DNA from: Candidatus Saccharimonadota bacterium
GTDB taxonomy: Bacteria > Patescibacteriota > Saccharimonadia > Saccharimonadales > Saccharimonadaceae
NCBI GenBank assembly: GCA_030445245.1
Contig: JAUCSD010000001.1
Span: 1 to 64,000 of the forward strand
Direction: 5' to 3'
DNA: 64,000 bases
Every line of letters begins with the position of its first letter. Within the stretch, counting starts at the first letter, position 1. The position numbers were made by a program, and so were the translations under genes. Positions 1-8,431 of this stretch are shown in pieces. Under the pieces are notes generated by a model, which saw only the letters and a program-made list of their open reading frames with translations, searched no databases and had not been told where the DNA came from.

Positions 1-370
<370 letters not shown>

Positions 371-584
371 TTTTATGTCCTTATCACTAGAGCTAATGCT
401 TGCATTGGCAAAAGTGATAGGGTAGACTTAACTAGTAATTGGTGGATATCACTTCGGTGATTGATCACTAACGTCAGTTTTATAACTTACAAACCAAAAA
501 ACCGTGCACCTGTTTCAAGGACATCGAAGCAAGGTTTAGACCCACTGATCTTTTTTATATCAGCGCAAAGTGTCTTAAACCTTA
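371..584 (+). other. 23S-5S spacer
   Basis: This is a spacer of about 210 nt with no gene. It holds short dyads such as GGATATCACTTCGGTGATT (about 443-461), which may be processing stems of the rRNA precursor. No tRNA cloverleaf is visible in it. Confidence 0.6.
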
Positions 585-695
585 CTTCGGTGCCCATGGC
601 GCTGAGGAAATACCTGTTCTCATTCCGAACACAGAAGTCAAGCTCAGCAGCGGCGATTATACTGCAAACGTGGGAAACTAGCACGGTGCCGAATT
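585..695 (+). rRNA. rrf: 5S ribosomal RNA
   Basis: The conserved loop ATTCCGAACACAGAAGTCAAG is present. Helix I can be formed between TTCGGTGCC at the start and GGTGCCGAA at the end, with two wobble pairs. The length of about 110 nt is normal. It follows 23S by about 210 nt, so it belongs to the same rRNA operon, and a terminator follows directly. Confidence 0.93.
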
Positions 696-697
696 AT

Positions 698-730
698 AAA
701 AAGGACTTCCGAATAGGAAGTCCTTTTTCT
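698..730 (+). terminator. rRNA operon terminator 1
   Basis: The stem is AAAAAGGACTTCC / GGAAGTCCTTTTT with a 5-nt loop and a T-run. It lies a few bases after 5S rRNA. Confidence 0.9.
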
Positions 731-777
731 TTATGTAGAACTATTATCTATTTGCAACCGAGAACATGAGCGCTGAT

Positions 778-812
778 TATAAAAAGGACTCCCGAGATGG
801 GAGCCCTTTTCT
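778..812. terminator. Second, bidirectional terminator
   Basis: AAAAAGGACTCCC / GGGAGCCCTTTT hairpin. It sits between the rRNA operon (plus) and the convergent PT-rich gene (minus), and has A/T runs on both sides, so it can serve both. Confidence 0.85.
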
Positions 813-827
813 TTAGCGATAGAATAT

Positions 828-1325
828 CTATTTTTTAAAGATATGAAGAAATTTCGCTACTAATCCTTCTGGCTGAGCGGGTACCTGCATAACAGGTGTA
901 GCCGACGGATCAGCGGTGAACGGCGGCTTTTCTTCTAAGGAAGAAGCGCCTAATGTCTGTGCTTGAGCGATTGGGTCGTTGGCTTGAGCTTCTTGGACTG
1001 GTTCGCTGACGACAGGGTCAACAGCGATGTCAGGAGTGACGGATGTGCTATCATTAACGGGGATTTCCGCGACAGGGGCATTTGTTATTGTAGCTTCTTC
1101 TGTTTCTGGAGTAACGATACCGGTAGGGCTGTACGTGTTTTCAACGCTTACGGGAGGGGTGGTGACGGTATTCTCACTGACTGGAGGCGTAACACTCGTA
1201 GGTGATTGCTCAGACGGAACATTAGTAGGGGTAGTACTAGCTTGGCTTAGGGCCGCGTCCACGAGCTCTTTATTAGGATCGGTTGATACTGTTTGTGGTG
1301 CCTGAGGCGCGGGTTGATCATTCAT
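828..1325 (-). CDS. Pro/Thr/Val-rich low-complexity protein
   Basis: 165 aa, family not recognised. Almost the whole chain is low-complexity P/T/V/S/E sequence, from MNDQPAPQ to about residue 150. It ends in a short basic, hydrophobic tail (FLHIFKK). There is no signal peptide and no clear membrane span. The start at 1325 is chosen because the start codon is preceded by AAGGGA; the frame stays open further upstream but without a ribosome site. It converges on the rRNA operon. It may be a disordered linker or surface protein; the function is unknown. Confidence 0.6.
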   Translation of the reverse strand: MNDQPAPQAPQTVSTDPNKELVDAALSQASTTPTNVPSEQSPTSVTPPVSENTVTTPPVSVENTYSPTGIVTPETEEATITNAPVAEIPVNDSTSVTPDIAVDPVVSEPVQEAQANDPIAQAQTLGASSLEEKPPFTADPSATPVMQVPAQPEGLVAKFLHIFKK

Positions 1326-1436
1326 CGTTTTGTTGTCCCTTGTTTGTGTTTGTTTTTTGCGATTACTATCCGTATTTATATCACGCTTACGCTCAAAATG
1401 CAATGACAATTTCTATTGTGAGGCGAGCGAACCGAC

Positions 1437-3389
1437 ATGATAATTACAAGAATGTTAAAATGGTTATGTATGGTATTAAAACAAAGAGTTGTTGCCTCTT
1501 GGCAAAAACTTCGAAATTACCCTAAGAAATATACGATTCCTGGCGGTGTCGCACTTGTCTTCGTCTTGCTATATTGCGTCATCTTTTTCATTGATAAGCC
1601 TGTAGCTTTCTCATACGCTGGTTCTACGTGTACGAGGTATCTCACTCTATTACCAGATATGCAGAAAACGACAGGGAACGGCTATAGTGCAAAGCCAATA
1701 CATATTTGGAAAATAGGTAATCTTGCTTTGGCAGCCAGCTCGGTCTGTTTTACTCCAACGGAGCCACCTCATGAGGGTATTAGCAATGTGATGCTTTCAC
1801 CAGGTGGCGGTTTGCTGATGCGTAAAACATTTGCCCTTACTGTTAAGTCTCCACCAACAGCACAAGTAGCGGTGCTCAGTAAGCCAGTTCCACTCTCGCG
1901 TCCATTAATCTTACCGCTTAGTGATACGGATACGATATTTACGTATCATATGAAAGTGGCGGACGTCGAGGTGTCGTGTAGTTCGAAAGATAAAGCAATC
2001 TCCTGTGAAGTGGGGAAACTCGGGCTACTTCAGGGAAAGCCATACACTATTGAGCTGATCCGTCAGTTTAATGGGAAAAACGTAGCTATGGTTGTTAAGA
2101 AAGATGTTATGACTCTATCTGCCACGTACGTGAGCGATAGCTCGGTTAAGCCTGATGAGACCGTATACGCCAAGCCAAAGGTGTTTGATTTTGTATTTGA
2201 TAAACCAATCGCTAAAGCGACGTCAACTATAATTCGAGTTAAGGGTGAAATACGAACGCCGGTTGTGTCGACCCAGGCGATCGCCGATAATAAGCTTCAG
2301 TTAACTGTTTCGGATGACTTACCTCGCTTGGCAACATATGAGATTGCTATAGATAAAGTAGAGGCGGGCGATGGTAGTGGCCTCGAAGCACCGTATAAAC
2401 TAGCTTTTAAAACCTCAGGTGGTCCACGTGTGACGGGTGTTAACGTCGGAAGAACCGGCGTTGCACTAGGTGCGACTGTGGTTATTTCGTTTGATCAGCA
2501 GTTGTCTGAGACGCAGGATGCGAGTAAGTTTATTGTTACCAGTGGTGGAGCGGCTATATCCGGCAAGAAGGGTAATCAGATATTCATCTCACTTAGCGGT
2601 GTGCCGCAGTGTGGTGATTTCTCCATTAAGCTGACCAACGATCTGCAGAGTAATTATGAGATAGCGGGTAGCTCGGCATGGAATTTTGCCAGTCGGACTA
2701 TCTGTCATACGGTCGGTGCCATTGGGTATTCGAGCAAAGGTCGGCCAATTAACGCCTATTATTTTGGAAGTGGGCCGACGACTGTATTATATACCGGTGC
2801 AATTCATGGCAATGAAGTCAGCACCAGGTCCTTACTTTATAGTTGGGTTGATGAGTTAGAGGCGAATGCACGTAGTATTCCTGCTGGAAAATCGGCGGTT
2901 ATCGTCCCTCAAATTAACCCTGACGGTGTCGCAAGTGGTTCGCGCACGAACGGCCATAATATCGACCTGAACCGTAATTTTGCAACAAGTGATTGGCAAA
3001 CAGACATCACCGATGTCAATAATCAGCCCTTTCCAGGCGGCGGCGGCAGCTCACCTATGAGCGAACCTGAGACACAGGCAATTGCGGCGCTTGCCAGTCG
3101 TCTGCGGCCAGCACTCATATTGTCTTATCACAGTCAGGGCGGTCTTCTTGCGGCAAATCAAGCCGGTAACTCAAATGCATTAGCAGACACCTATTCGCAG
3201 CTAAGCGGGTATCGTAATACGACTGGTCAATCGAGCACGACGTTTGAGTATTCTATCAGTGGTACGGCCGATGACTGGTATGCTGAACAGCTTGGCGTTG
3301 CAAGCGTGCTGATTGAACTCGGTAGTCATACTAACCCTCAGTTTAGCCACAATCAAAAGGCGATGTGGGCAATGCTGAATAATTCTTAA
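1437..3389 (+). CDS. Membrane-anchored M14-family zinc carboxypeptidase with Ig-like domains
   Basis: 650 aa. A basic N-terminus and one hydrophobic span (about residues 34-55) would anchor the protein with the catalytic part outside. Residues about 60-430 look like tandem beta/Ig-like domains. The C-terminal third is an M14 peptidase: zinc ligands H457 and E460 in HGNE, the NPDGVASGSRTN and DLNRNF substrate-binding segments, third ligand H565 in SYHSQ, and catalytic E627 in LIELGSH. M14 enzymes of this type (MpaA-like) often cut peptidoglycan peptides; that substrate is inference. The next gene, another secreted protease, starts 26 nt downstream, suggesting one transcript. The first ATG is kept; ATG 1452 is an alternative. 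Confidence 0.85.
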   Translation: MIITRMLKWLCMVLKQRVVASWQKLRNYPKKYTIPGGVALVFVLLYCVIFFIDKPVAFSYAGSTCTRYLTLLPDMQKTTGNGYSAKPIHIWKIGNLALAASSVCFTPTEPPHEGISNVMLSPGGGLLMRKTFALTVKSPPTAQVAVLSKPVPLSRPLILPLSDTDTIFTYHMKVADVEVSCSSKDKAISCEVGKLGLLQGKPYTIELIRQFNGKNVAMVVKKDVMTLSATYVSDSSVKPDETVYAKPKVFDFVFDKPIAKATSTIIRVKGEIRTPVVSTQAIADNKLQLTVSDDLPRLATYEIAIDKVEAGDGSGLEAPYKLAFKTSGGPRVTGVNVGRTGVALGATVVISFDQQLSETQDASKFIVTSGGAAISGKKGNQIFISLSGVPQCGDFSIKLTNDLQSNYEIAGSSAWNFASRTICHTVGAIGYSSKGRPINAYYFGSGPTTVLYTGAIHGNEVSTRSLLYSWVDELEANARSIPAGKSAVIVPQINPDGVASGSRTNGHNIDLNRNFATSDWQTDITDVNNQPFPGGGGSSPMSEPETQAIAALASRLRPALILSYHSQGGLLAANQAGNSNALADTYSQLSGYRNTTGQSSTTFEYSISGTADDWYAEQLGVASVLIELGSHTNPQFSHNQKAMWAMLNNS

Positions 3390-3414
3390 TGCTTTGCGGT
3401 ACAATGGAGTAAGT

Positions 3415-4158
3415 ATGTGTTTTATGTGTTCTGTGGCGTATGGTGTGGCCGGGGTAAGCGTTCTTCTTGGAAATAGCGGCGCTCCTTTGGCGCTTGCAAC
3501 TGCAACGCAGGTAAAGACAATCTCCTCGCAAGTCCAAAGCTTGCAAGACTTACCCTCGGTTCTCGGGTCAATGAAGGTACCGAATCTTGAGGAACCTGCG
3601 TGGCTTAAGGATCAAAATGCCGCAGAGGCCGCAGCAAAAGCGGCCAAGAGTGTGCCCGTAGTAAAGGTCGTCACGTATGACGTTACGAGCAAAGGCGCGA
3701 TTACAGCCAATATGGCAGAGTTTCGTTCCCAGGCGAATGCGACGCTTAATGACGGTCGTGGCTGGGCAAGACTTGGCGTCAGCTTCCAAGAAGTAGCCTC
3801 TGGCGGTATGTTTACTTTAGTTATGAGTGAGGCGAGCCAAATGCCGACGTTTTCATCTGGTTGCGGCACTGACTACAGCTGTCGAGCGGGCAGGTATGTT
3901 GTTATCAACCAAGATCGTTGGCTTGGGGCAACGCCGTCATGGAATAATGCCGGTGGATCACTACGAGACTACCGACATATGGTAATAAATCATGAAACAG
4001 GCCACTGGCTTGGGCACGAGCATGAGTTCTGTGGTGGACCAGGCCAGCCAGCCCCCGTCATGCAGCAGCAATCTATTGATTTGCAGGGCTGTACCTTCAA
4101 TGCGTGGCCGACGGCAAGTGAGATGTGGTCGACACAGCTAGGGATTACAAAGGTATGA
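3415..4158 (+). CDS. Secreted DUF3152-like zinc protease
   Basis: 247 aa with a hydrophobic N-terminal signal segment (about residues 3-30). The catalytic motif is HETGHWLGHEH (H193, E194, H197, H201, H203), a metzincin-like HExxH with further histidines. It is followed by GGPGQPAPVMQQQ and a Cys pair, as in the DUF3152 family of actinobacteria. The ATG at 3415 has GGAG five bases before it. A TACAAT -10-like box at 3400-3405 also lies 9 nt upstream, so either SD or near-leaderless starts are possible. The next gene overlaps by ATGA. Substrate unknown. Confidence 0.82.
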   Translation: MCFMCSVAYGVAGVSVLLGNSGAPLALATATQVKTISSQVQSLQDLPSVLGSMKVPNLEEPAWLKDQNAAEAAAKAAKSVPVVKVVTYDVTSKGAITANMAEFRSQANATLNDGRGWARLGVSFQEVASGGMFTLVMSEASQMPTFSSGCGTDYSCRAGRYVVINQDRWLGATPSWNNAGGSLRDYRHMVINHETGHWLGHEHEFCGGPGQPAPVMQQQSIDLQGCTFNAWPTASEMWSTQLGITKV

Positions 4159-4952
4159 TCTTATCTAAGAAACTGAGACACATAAGTCCAAAGCGTCGAC
4201 GTACGCTTACCATCACCGCTATAAGTGGTCTCTTTGTGGTACTGGTTGCTGTCTATACTTTCTGGAGTATGAATACCTGGAGCAGCTATAAAACGACCTA
4301 CGAGAGCTGGCAAAAAGAACTGCAGGTCAGTGTCGACGCGGCTATGGCGCTGCCTGGGACGACATCAGCTGAACGAGCCAAGAAGCTGACGGCTTTCAAA
4401 AACGTTTCAGGCACGATCACCTCTGCTCAGCAATCCCTCTGTCATACTCCTGTTATTATTGCGTGGCAGCATGTCATCGTAGGTCTTCGTCAACATGAGG
4501 AAGCATGTGCTCAGACTATTAGTAAGGCTGATACATTCGGTAAGAAAATGCAGATGACAACCAGTTATCTTGAAAGTGAACAAACTGTTGCTATGACTAT
4601 AGAAAAAACACTCGCTGCATCCCAAGATAAGGTGACTGAGGCTACCTGGAACTCCCAGGTAACTACATGGCAAGATGCGGATAAAGCGATAGGTAAGATG
4701 TCATCAGGAGCAACTTTTGCTCCTGTTAAGGCAAGCGCGCTCGAGAAGGTCAAAGTACTAGAATCGACGTGGCAAGAGCTTCTCGCTGCTCATGCAGCCA
4801 AGGATAAGACAAAGTACACAGAGGCTCAGAGTAATCTTACAATTGCCTACGCGGCTTTAGGTTCGCTCTCAACGGTAAGCGCCGGACAACTAGCACCACT
4901 AACGACAGCACTCCAATCAGCCTATGCACAACTATTTAGCCTAAAGACATAA
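4155..4952 (+). CDS. Single-span membrane protein, function unknown
   Basis: 265 aa. The start is the ATGA overlap with the DUF3152-like gene, which implies translational coupling; a start further upstream would overlap much more. A basic N-terminus (KKLRHISPKRRR) precedes a membrane span at about residues 20-40. The remainder is alanine- and threonine-rich, predicted helical, and probably extracytoplasmic, with two Cys about 22 residues apart (about residues 96 and 118). No family recognised. By position it belongs with the two secreted peptidases. Confidence 0.7.
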   Translation: MILSKKLRHISPKRRRTLTITAISGLFVVLVAVYTFWSMNTWSSYKTTYESWQKELQVSVDAAMALPGTTSAERAKKLTAFKNVSGTITSAQQSLCHTPVIIAWQHVIVGLRQHEEACAQTISKADTFGKKMQMTTSYLESEQTVAMTIEKTLAASQDKVTEATWNSQVTTWQDADKAIGKMSSGATFAPVKASALEKVKVLESTWQELLAAHAAKDKTKYTEAQSNLTIAYAALGSLSTVSAGQLAPLTTALQSAYAQLFSLKT

Positions 4953-4984
4953 ATCTGGTCATTGTCTCGTAGTAGTAAGATATT

Positions 4985-5021
4985 AAAAAAACGACCCATC
5001 TCGCAGATAGGGTCGTTTTTT
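4985..5021 (+). terminator. Terminator of the protease operon
   Basis: AAAAAACGACCC / GGGTCGTTTTTT stem around ATCTCGCAGATA, with a T-run. It ends the 1437-4952 cluster. Confidence 0.88.
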
Positions 5022-5126
5022 ATTTTGAATCTAAATTTGGGATTCAAACAGGTGCTTATTTATAATATCGCACACGTGGTATAAGTGCAACCATCTAAGT
5101 ATAATAAAATAACGCTCATGTAAATA

Positions 5127-5155
5127 TTGACAAAAAGCATAAGCTATGCTATATT
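5127..5155 (+). promoter_or_regulatory. Sigma-70-type promoter of KGG gene
   Basis: -35 TTGACA (5127-5132), 17-bp spacer, -10 TATATT (5150-5155). The predicted start near 5162 leaves a leader of about 60 nt before the SD and ATG. Confidence 0.75.
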
Positions 5156-5223
5156 AGATTCATACACATATCACGTGTGAGATAATAAACAGGGTGGAGA
5201 CTCTGTTAAAAGGAGATAATTCA

Positions 5224-5448
5224 ATGGCAGGAACTAAAGCTGGCGGCCAGAAGGCTGCTGCAAAGAACTTAGCAAAAGACCCAAGCTTTTACGCCAAAAT
5301 TGGTGCTAAGGGTGGTAAAAATGGCCGTACTGGTGGTTTTGCTGCAAACCCTGAACTAGCACGAATTGCTGGTGCAAAAGGTGGCCGTATTTCACGCCGC
5401 AAAAAAGTTGTTGCGACTACTCAAGACGACTTTGCTCTTGTTGCGTAA
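5224..5448 (+). CDS. KGG-repeat stress-type protein
   Basis: 74 aa, basic and glycine-rich, with repeats of the KGG type (AKGGKNGRTGGF, AKGGRISRRKK). Proteins with KGG repeats (YciG, Con-10) are stress-induced in other organisms; the function here is inferred only from the family. The ATG at 5224 has AAGGAG eight bases upstream. The gene is monocistronic, with its own promoter at 5127-5155 and its own terminator at 5464-5501. Confidence 0.8.
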   Translation: MAGTKAGGQKAAAKNLAKDPSFYAKIGAKGGKNGRTGGFAANPELARIAGAKGGRISRRKKVVATTQDDFALVA

Positions 5449-5463
5449 GTAAGGACACATTTC

Positions 5464-5501
5464 AAAAAAATAACATCCGTGAACACGGATGTTATTTTTT
5501 T
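5464..5501. terminator. Bidirectional terminator
   Basis: AAAAAAATAACATCCGTG / CACGGATGTTATTTTTTT, almost perfect dyad between the KGG gene (plus) and the M78-like gene (minus). Confidence 0.9.
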
Positions 5502-5947
5502 ATGTATCGGCGCAATGCGCAAAAGCGAGCGTCGTTTACGTGCCAGAGAGTGCTACAGGCGATACATTTGTAATCGCTCTTCTTTATCTGTAGTCCTGTC
5601 GCACCGCATTGCGGACAAGTGCTCCGTGCATGAAGCCAGTCTCGGTAGGTATCAAGTGAATCTTGTACGATAGCTTCCTCGATGACGATCCCATAGCGAG
5701 GAGCTAGTGTACTGTGTGCATACTCCCAGGCATCACGTTCAAGCTCGATCAAGCCGATATCCTTTAGGTAGTCCTTGTGATCAAGGATAGCGTGAGCTAA
5801 TTCATGCAAGAGTGTCGGATCATCATGTACTTGTTCATCATAATAGATCGTCATTTCATCAGGGGACCAGCGGAATTCAGTAGCTGGCATAAACTCAAAT
5901 GCGGAGAAGTCTTTTTCTAGTTTAGGCAGCAAGTGAATCAAGGGCAT
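5492..5947 (-). CDS. HELAH metallopeptidase-like protein with zinc ribbon
   Basis: 151 aa. HELAH at about residues 48-52, followed by ILDH, is the zinc site of ImmA/IrrE (M78)-like peptidases. Two CxxC pairs near the C-terminus (CPQC and CIAC) form a zinc ribbon. The start at 5947 gives a normal domain boundary and overlaps the end of the upstream ROK gene by 26 nt, so the two are probably co-translated. No helix-turn-helix is present. Substrate unknown; the zinc ribbon could bind nucleic acid or protein. Confidence 0.7.
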   Translation of the reverse strand: MPLIHLLPKLEKDFSAFEFMPATEFRWSPDEMTIYYDEQVHDDPTLLHELAHAILDHKDYLKDIGLIELERDAWEYAHSTLAPRYGIVIEEAIVQDSLDTYRDWLHARSTCPQCGATGLQIKKSDYKCIACSTLWHVNDARFCALRRYIKK

Positions 5948-6734
5948 AGTAGTAACATCCGTAAATAACTGCTTGTTCAGGGTGGCGTGCTTCCTGAAAT
6001 ACCGGGCAAGGAATATGAGAAGGAAGTTTTTGTCGCAGGATTGATTCGAGCTGTGTGCCATAGCGCTCGAAGTACGTGCCTATACTGCCACCAATAATAA
6101 CCGTATCAGGTTGGATGATCGGTATCGCCGCGAGAAAGCCGCGGCTAATTCGATCGGCTATGAGTGACCACGTGTGTTCACTATCAATATCGCGGGCGTA
6201 CAGGCCAAACTTTTCATAAATAGCTTTACCTGAAGCGAAATCTTCCCATTCTTGAACTTTGCCCTCAAACTCAACAAGGGCACGTCCGCCTTCGCTATAG
6301 CGAAGACCTGGGTCGATATGACCGTCAGTGATAACGCCTGTACCGATACCGGTACTGATGGTGACGTACAGTGATGATACTGGCATAGGGTCGAGGACAC
6401 GTGTTTCGGCGAGACCTGCAAGATTGGCGTCATTTTCAACAAGGATAGGCGTGCCGCCGAGTACGCCGCTAAGCGCTGATCGGATATCGAAATTTCTCCA
6501 CTCAAGATTGTTACACCATACGGCGACGCCGTCTTTGATGATACCTGGCAGGGCGATAACAAGAGCCTCCACTGTCTGGTCGCCAAAGTTTTCTTCTAGC
6601 GTTTTACGAAGTAGTGTGATGTATTCATTTTGATTTTTAGGGGTAGGGAACTTAATGCTTTCGCCTACGACGCCATTCTCTCCAAATGGAGCAATGAGCG
6701 TTTTGGTTCCCCCCGTGTCGACTGTCACTAGCAT
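5922..6734 (-). CDS. ROK-family sugar kinase
   Basis: 270 aa. The N-terminal phosphate loop DTGGTKT (residues 7-13), the catalytic ENDAN motif (about residues 100-104) and the GIGTGVI loop mark a ROK kinase. The zinc-binding CxCGxxGC element of canonical ROK glucokinases is absent, and the protein is shorter than usual (about 300). Glucose or another hexose would be the substrate; not decidable from sequence. It is the first gene of a two-gene minus-strand unit. Confidence 0.82.
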   Translation of the reverse strand: MLVTVDTGGTKTLIAPFGENGVVGESIKFPTPKNQNEYITLLRKTLEENFGDQTVEALVIALPGIIKDGVAVWCNNLEWRNFDIRSALSGVLGGTPILVENDANLAGLAETRVLDPMPVSSLYVTISTGIGTGVITDGHIDPGLRYSEGGRALVEFEGKVQEWEDFASGKAIYEKFGLYARDIDSEHTWSLIADRISRGFLAAIPIIQPDTVIIGGSIGTYFERYGTQLESILRQKLPSHIPCPVFQEARHPEQAVIYGCYYYALDSLAA

Positions 6735-6815
6735 GTTTGTAGTTTAGCATACTCCACTACTTGCGTTAGTCGGCATAAAACAGTATAGTAAAGGAAAGTA
6801 AATGAAGAGGTGAAT

Positions 6816-7196
6816 ATGGTACGAACGAATCAGGGTGGTTCAGTACTAAGTTTTGTAATTGTTGGGATTATTTTAGCCGGTTTAGCTATCGGTGGTGCTT
6901 ATATTGTTCACCGCCAGACGACTATCCAACCTACAACGCCGAGTCAACCGCAGCCTGTTGTGACGCAGCCTGAAGCAACGAAACCTAACGAGAAGACCGA
7001 AGATAAGCCGACTGACACACAACAGCAGTCATCACAAGCATCTCAAGGTACAACCCCAAGCCAGAGTACTCCCACGGTGAGCGCACTACCTCATACGGGT
7101 CCTGCTGAGACATTTGGCGTGGTCATCCCCCTTGGTCTGCTGAGTATCGCGACCGTCTCATACATACGATCACGTCGTCTCGAACTACCTCTTTGA
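6816..7196 (+). CDS. LPHTG cell-wall-anchored small protein
   Basis: 126 aa. An N-terminal hydrophobic span (about residues 8-30) is followed by a P/T/Q-rich stalk (about 35-90). The C-terminus has a sortase signal: LPHTG, a hydrophobic stretch, then RSRR. Sortase would link the protein to peptidoglycan. ATG 6816 is chosen because AGAGGTG precedes it; a GTG six bases upstream lies inside that SD. A TATAGT box at about 6783-6788 may be its -10. No sortase gene is in the window. Confidence 0.8.
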   Translation: MVRTNQGGSVLSFVIVGIILAGLAIGGAYIVHRQTTIQPTTPSQPQPVVTQPEATKPNEKTEDKPTDTQQQSSQASQGTTPSQSTPTVSALPHTGPAETFGVVIPLGLLSIATVSYIRSRRLELPL

Positions 7197-7221
7197 CTTG
7201 CGTTTCTATCTGGGGTACAAT
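7193..7221 (+). promoter_or_regulatory. Promoter of rpsA-infB
   Basis: -35 TTGACT (7193-7198, overlapping the stop codon of the LPHTG gene), 17-bp spacer, -10 TACAAT (7216-7221). Confidence 0.75.
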
Positions 7222-7270
7222 AGAGGTAATCTAGAAGTGCTGTATTTAACGCGTTTCAGAAAATATCAAT

Positions 7271-7295
7271 TAAGGAAGGAGTCTTAAAAAGACTT
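7271..7295 (+). promoter_or_regulatory. Structured ribosome-binding site of rpsA
   Basis: The purine-rich SD AAGGAAGGAG (7272-7281) lies 14 nt before the ATG, too far for normal use. A 5-bp hairpin GTCTT-AAA-AAGAC (7281-7293) lies between them and would bring the SD close to the start codon. This could be a control point for S1 synthesis. Confidence 0.5.
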
Positions 7296-8375
7296 ATGGC
7301 AACACAAGCCGCAATAACAATGGATGATTTGCTCGCATCTCACGAAGATAGCGTCAAGCAATTAACAGCAGGAGAAGTAATTACCGGTAAGGTATTATCT
7401 CTTCGTAAACACGAGGTTCTTGTCGACCTCGGCGCACAAGGTGTCGGTTACGTACCTCGCCGCGAAGTTGGCTTCTCACGTACATTAAAAGAAGGTGACG
7501 ATGTTACCGCTAGTGTCGTTGATGCTGAGCTTGATAACGGATACTCACTGCTTTCACTTCGCAAGGCAGCTAAAGACCGCGGCTGGGAAGAAGTGGCTGT
7601 TAAGCTTGATAGTGGTGATATTATCGAAGTTACTCCATACGACGCTAACCGTGGTGGATTGCTTGTTGAATACGAAGGTGTTCGTGGATTCCTACCTGTA
7701 TCTCAACTTTCAGCCGAACACTACCCGCGTGTTGGTTCAAGTGACAAAGATGAGATCTTACAGCGTCTTAACGGCCTCGTTGGTCAATCACTTAAGGTTC
7801 GTATCCTTGATAGTGACCGCAAGGCAAACAAACTGATCTTCAGCGAAAAAGAAGCTGTTAAAGATGGTCTTGCTGACCGATTTAGCAAGCTCAAACTTGG
7901 CGACAAGGTAACTGGTGTCGTAACTGGTGTCGTTGATTTCGGTGTTTTTGTAAACGTTGAAGGTATTGAAGGTCTTGTTCACATCTCAGAAATTAGCTGG
8001 GAACGCGTTAACAATCCGAGCGACTACGTAAAGGTTGGTCAGACTATTGAAGCGAAGATCATTTCAATTGATAAGGATCGTTTGAGCCTTAGTATCAAGC
8101 AGCTTTCACAAGACCCATGGCTTGATGAAGTAGAGCAATTCAAACCAGGTAGTGCTGTTGAAGGTACGGTTACTCGCATCACTCCGTTCGGTGCATTCGT
8201 TCAGATTAGTCCTGCTGTTGAAGCACTTGTTCACATTAGTGAACTTGGTGACGGCAACGACGTCGATCCTGAAAAAGTCTTTACACTCAACGAACGCAAA
8301 GGATTTACTGTTCTTGACGTTGATAAAGACAACCGCAAGATCTCTTTGAGCCTTGCTGACAAAAAGAAGAAATAA
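7296..8375 (+). CDS. rpsA: 30S ribosomal protein S1 (short form)
   Basis: 359 aa with four S1 RNA-binding domains, starting at about residues 22, 105, 195 and 282. Repeats of the type GxVxGxVxxxxxxGxFV and the VHISE signature appear twice in the second half. S1 brings mRNA to the 30S subunit. Four domains match the short S1 of Gram-positive bacteria rather than the six of E. coli. It is followed by infB 56 nt downstream, so the two initiation functions are probably co-transcribed. Confidence 0.93.
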   Translation: MATQAAITMDDLLASHEDSVKQLTAGEVITGKVLSLRKHEVLVDLGAQGVGYVPRREVGFSRTLKEGDDVTASVVDAELDNGYSLLSLRKAAKDRGWEEVAVKLDSGDIIEVTPYDANRGGLLVEYEGVRGFLPVSQLSAEHYPRVGSSDKDEILQRLNGLVGQSLKVRILDSDRKANKLIFSEKEAVKDGLADRFSKLKLGDKVTGVVTGVVDFGVFVNVEGIEGLVHISEISWERVNNPSDYVKVGQTIEAKIISIDKDRLSLSIKQLSQDPWLDEVEQFKPGSAVEGTVTRITPFGAFVQISPAVEALVHISELGDGNDVDPEKVFTLNERKGFTVLDVDKDNRKISLSLADKKKK

Positions 8376-8431
8376 ACCTCTTAATCAGAGGATAATCCGT
8401 CCAGGAAACTGACGGGCGAAAGGAGCTTACT

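Noticed and set aside
487-684. Open frames on both strands over the 5S region
   Set aside because: They overlap the spacer and 5S rRNA and show no protein features.
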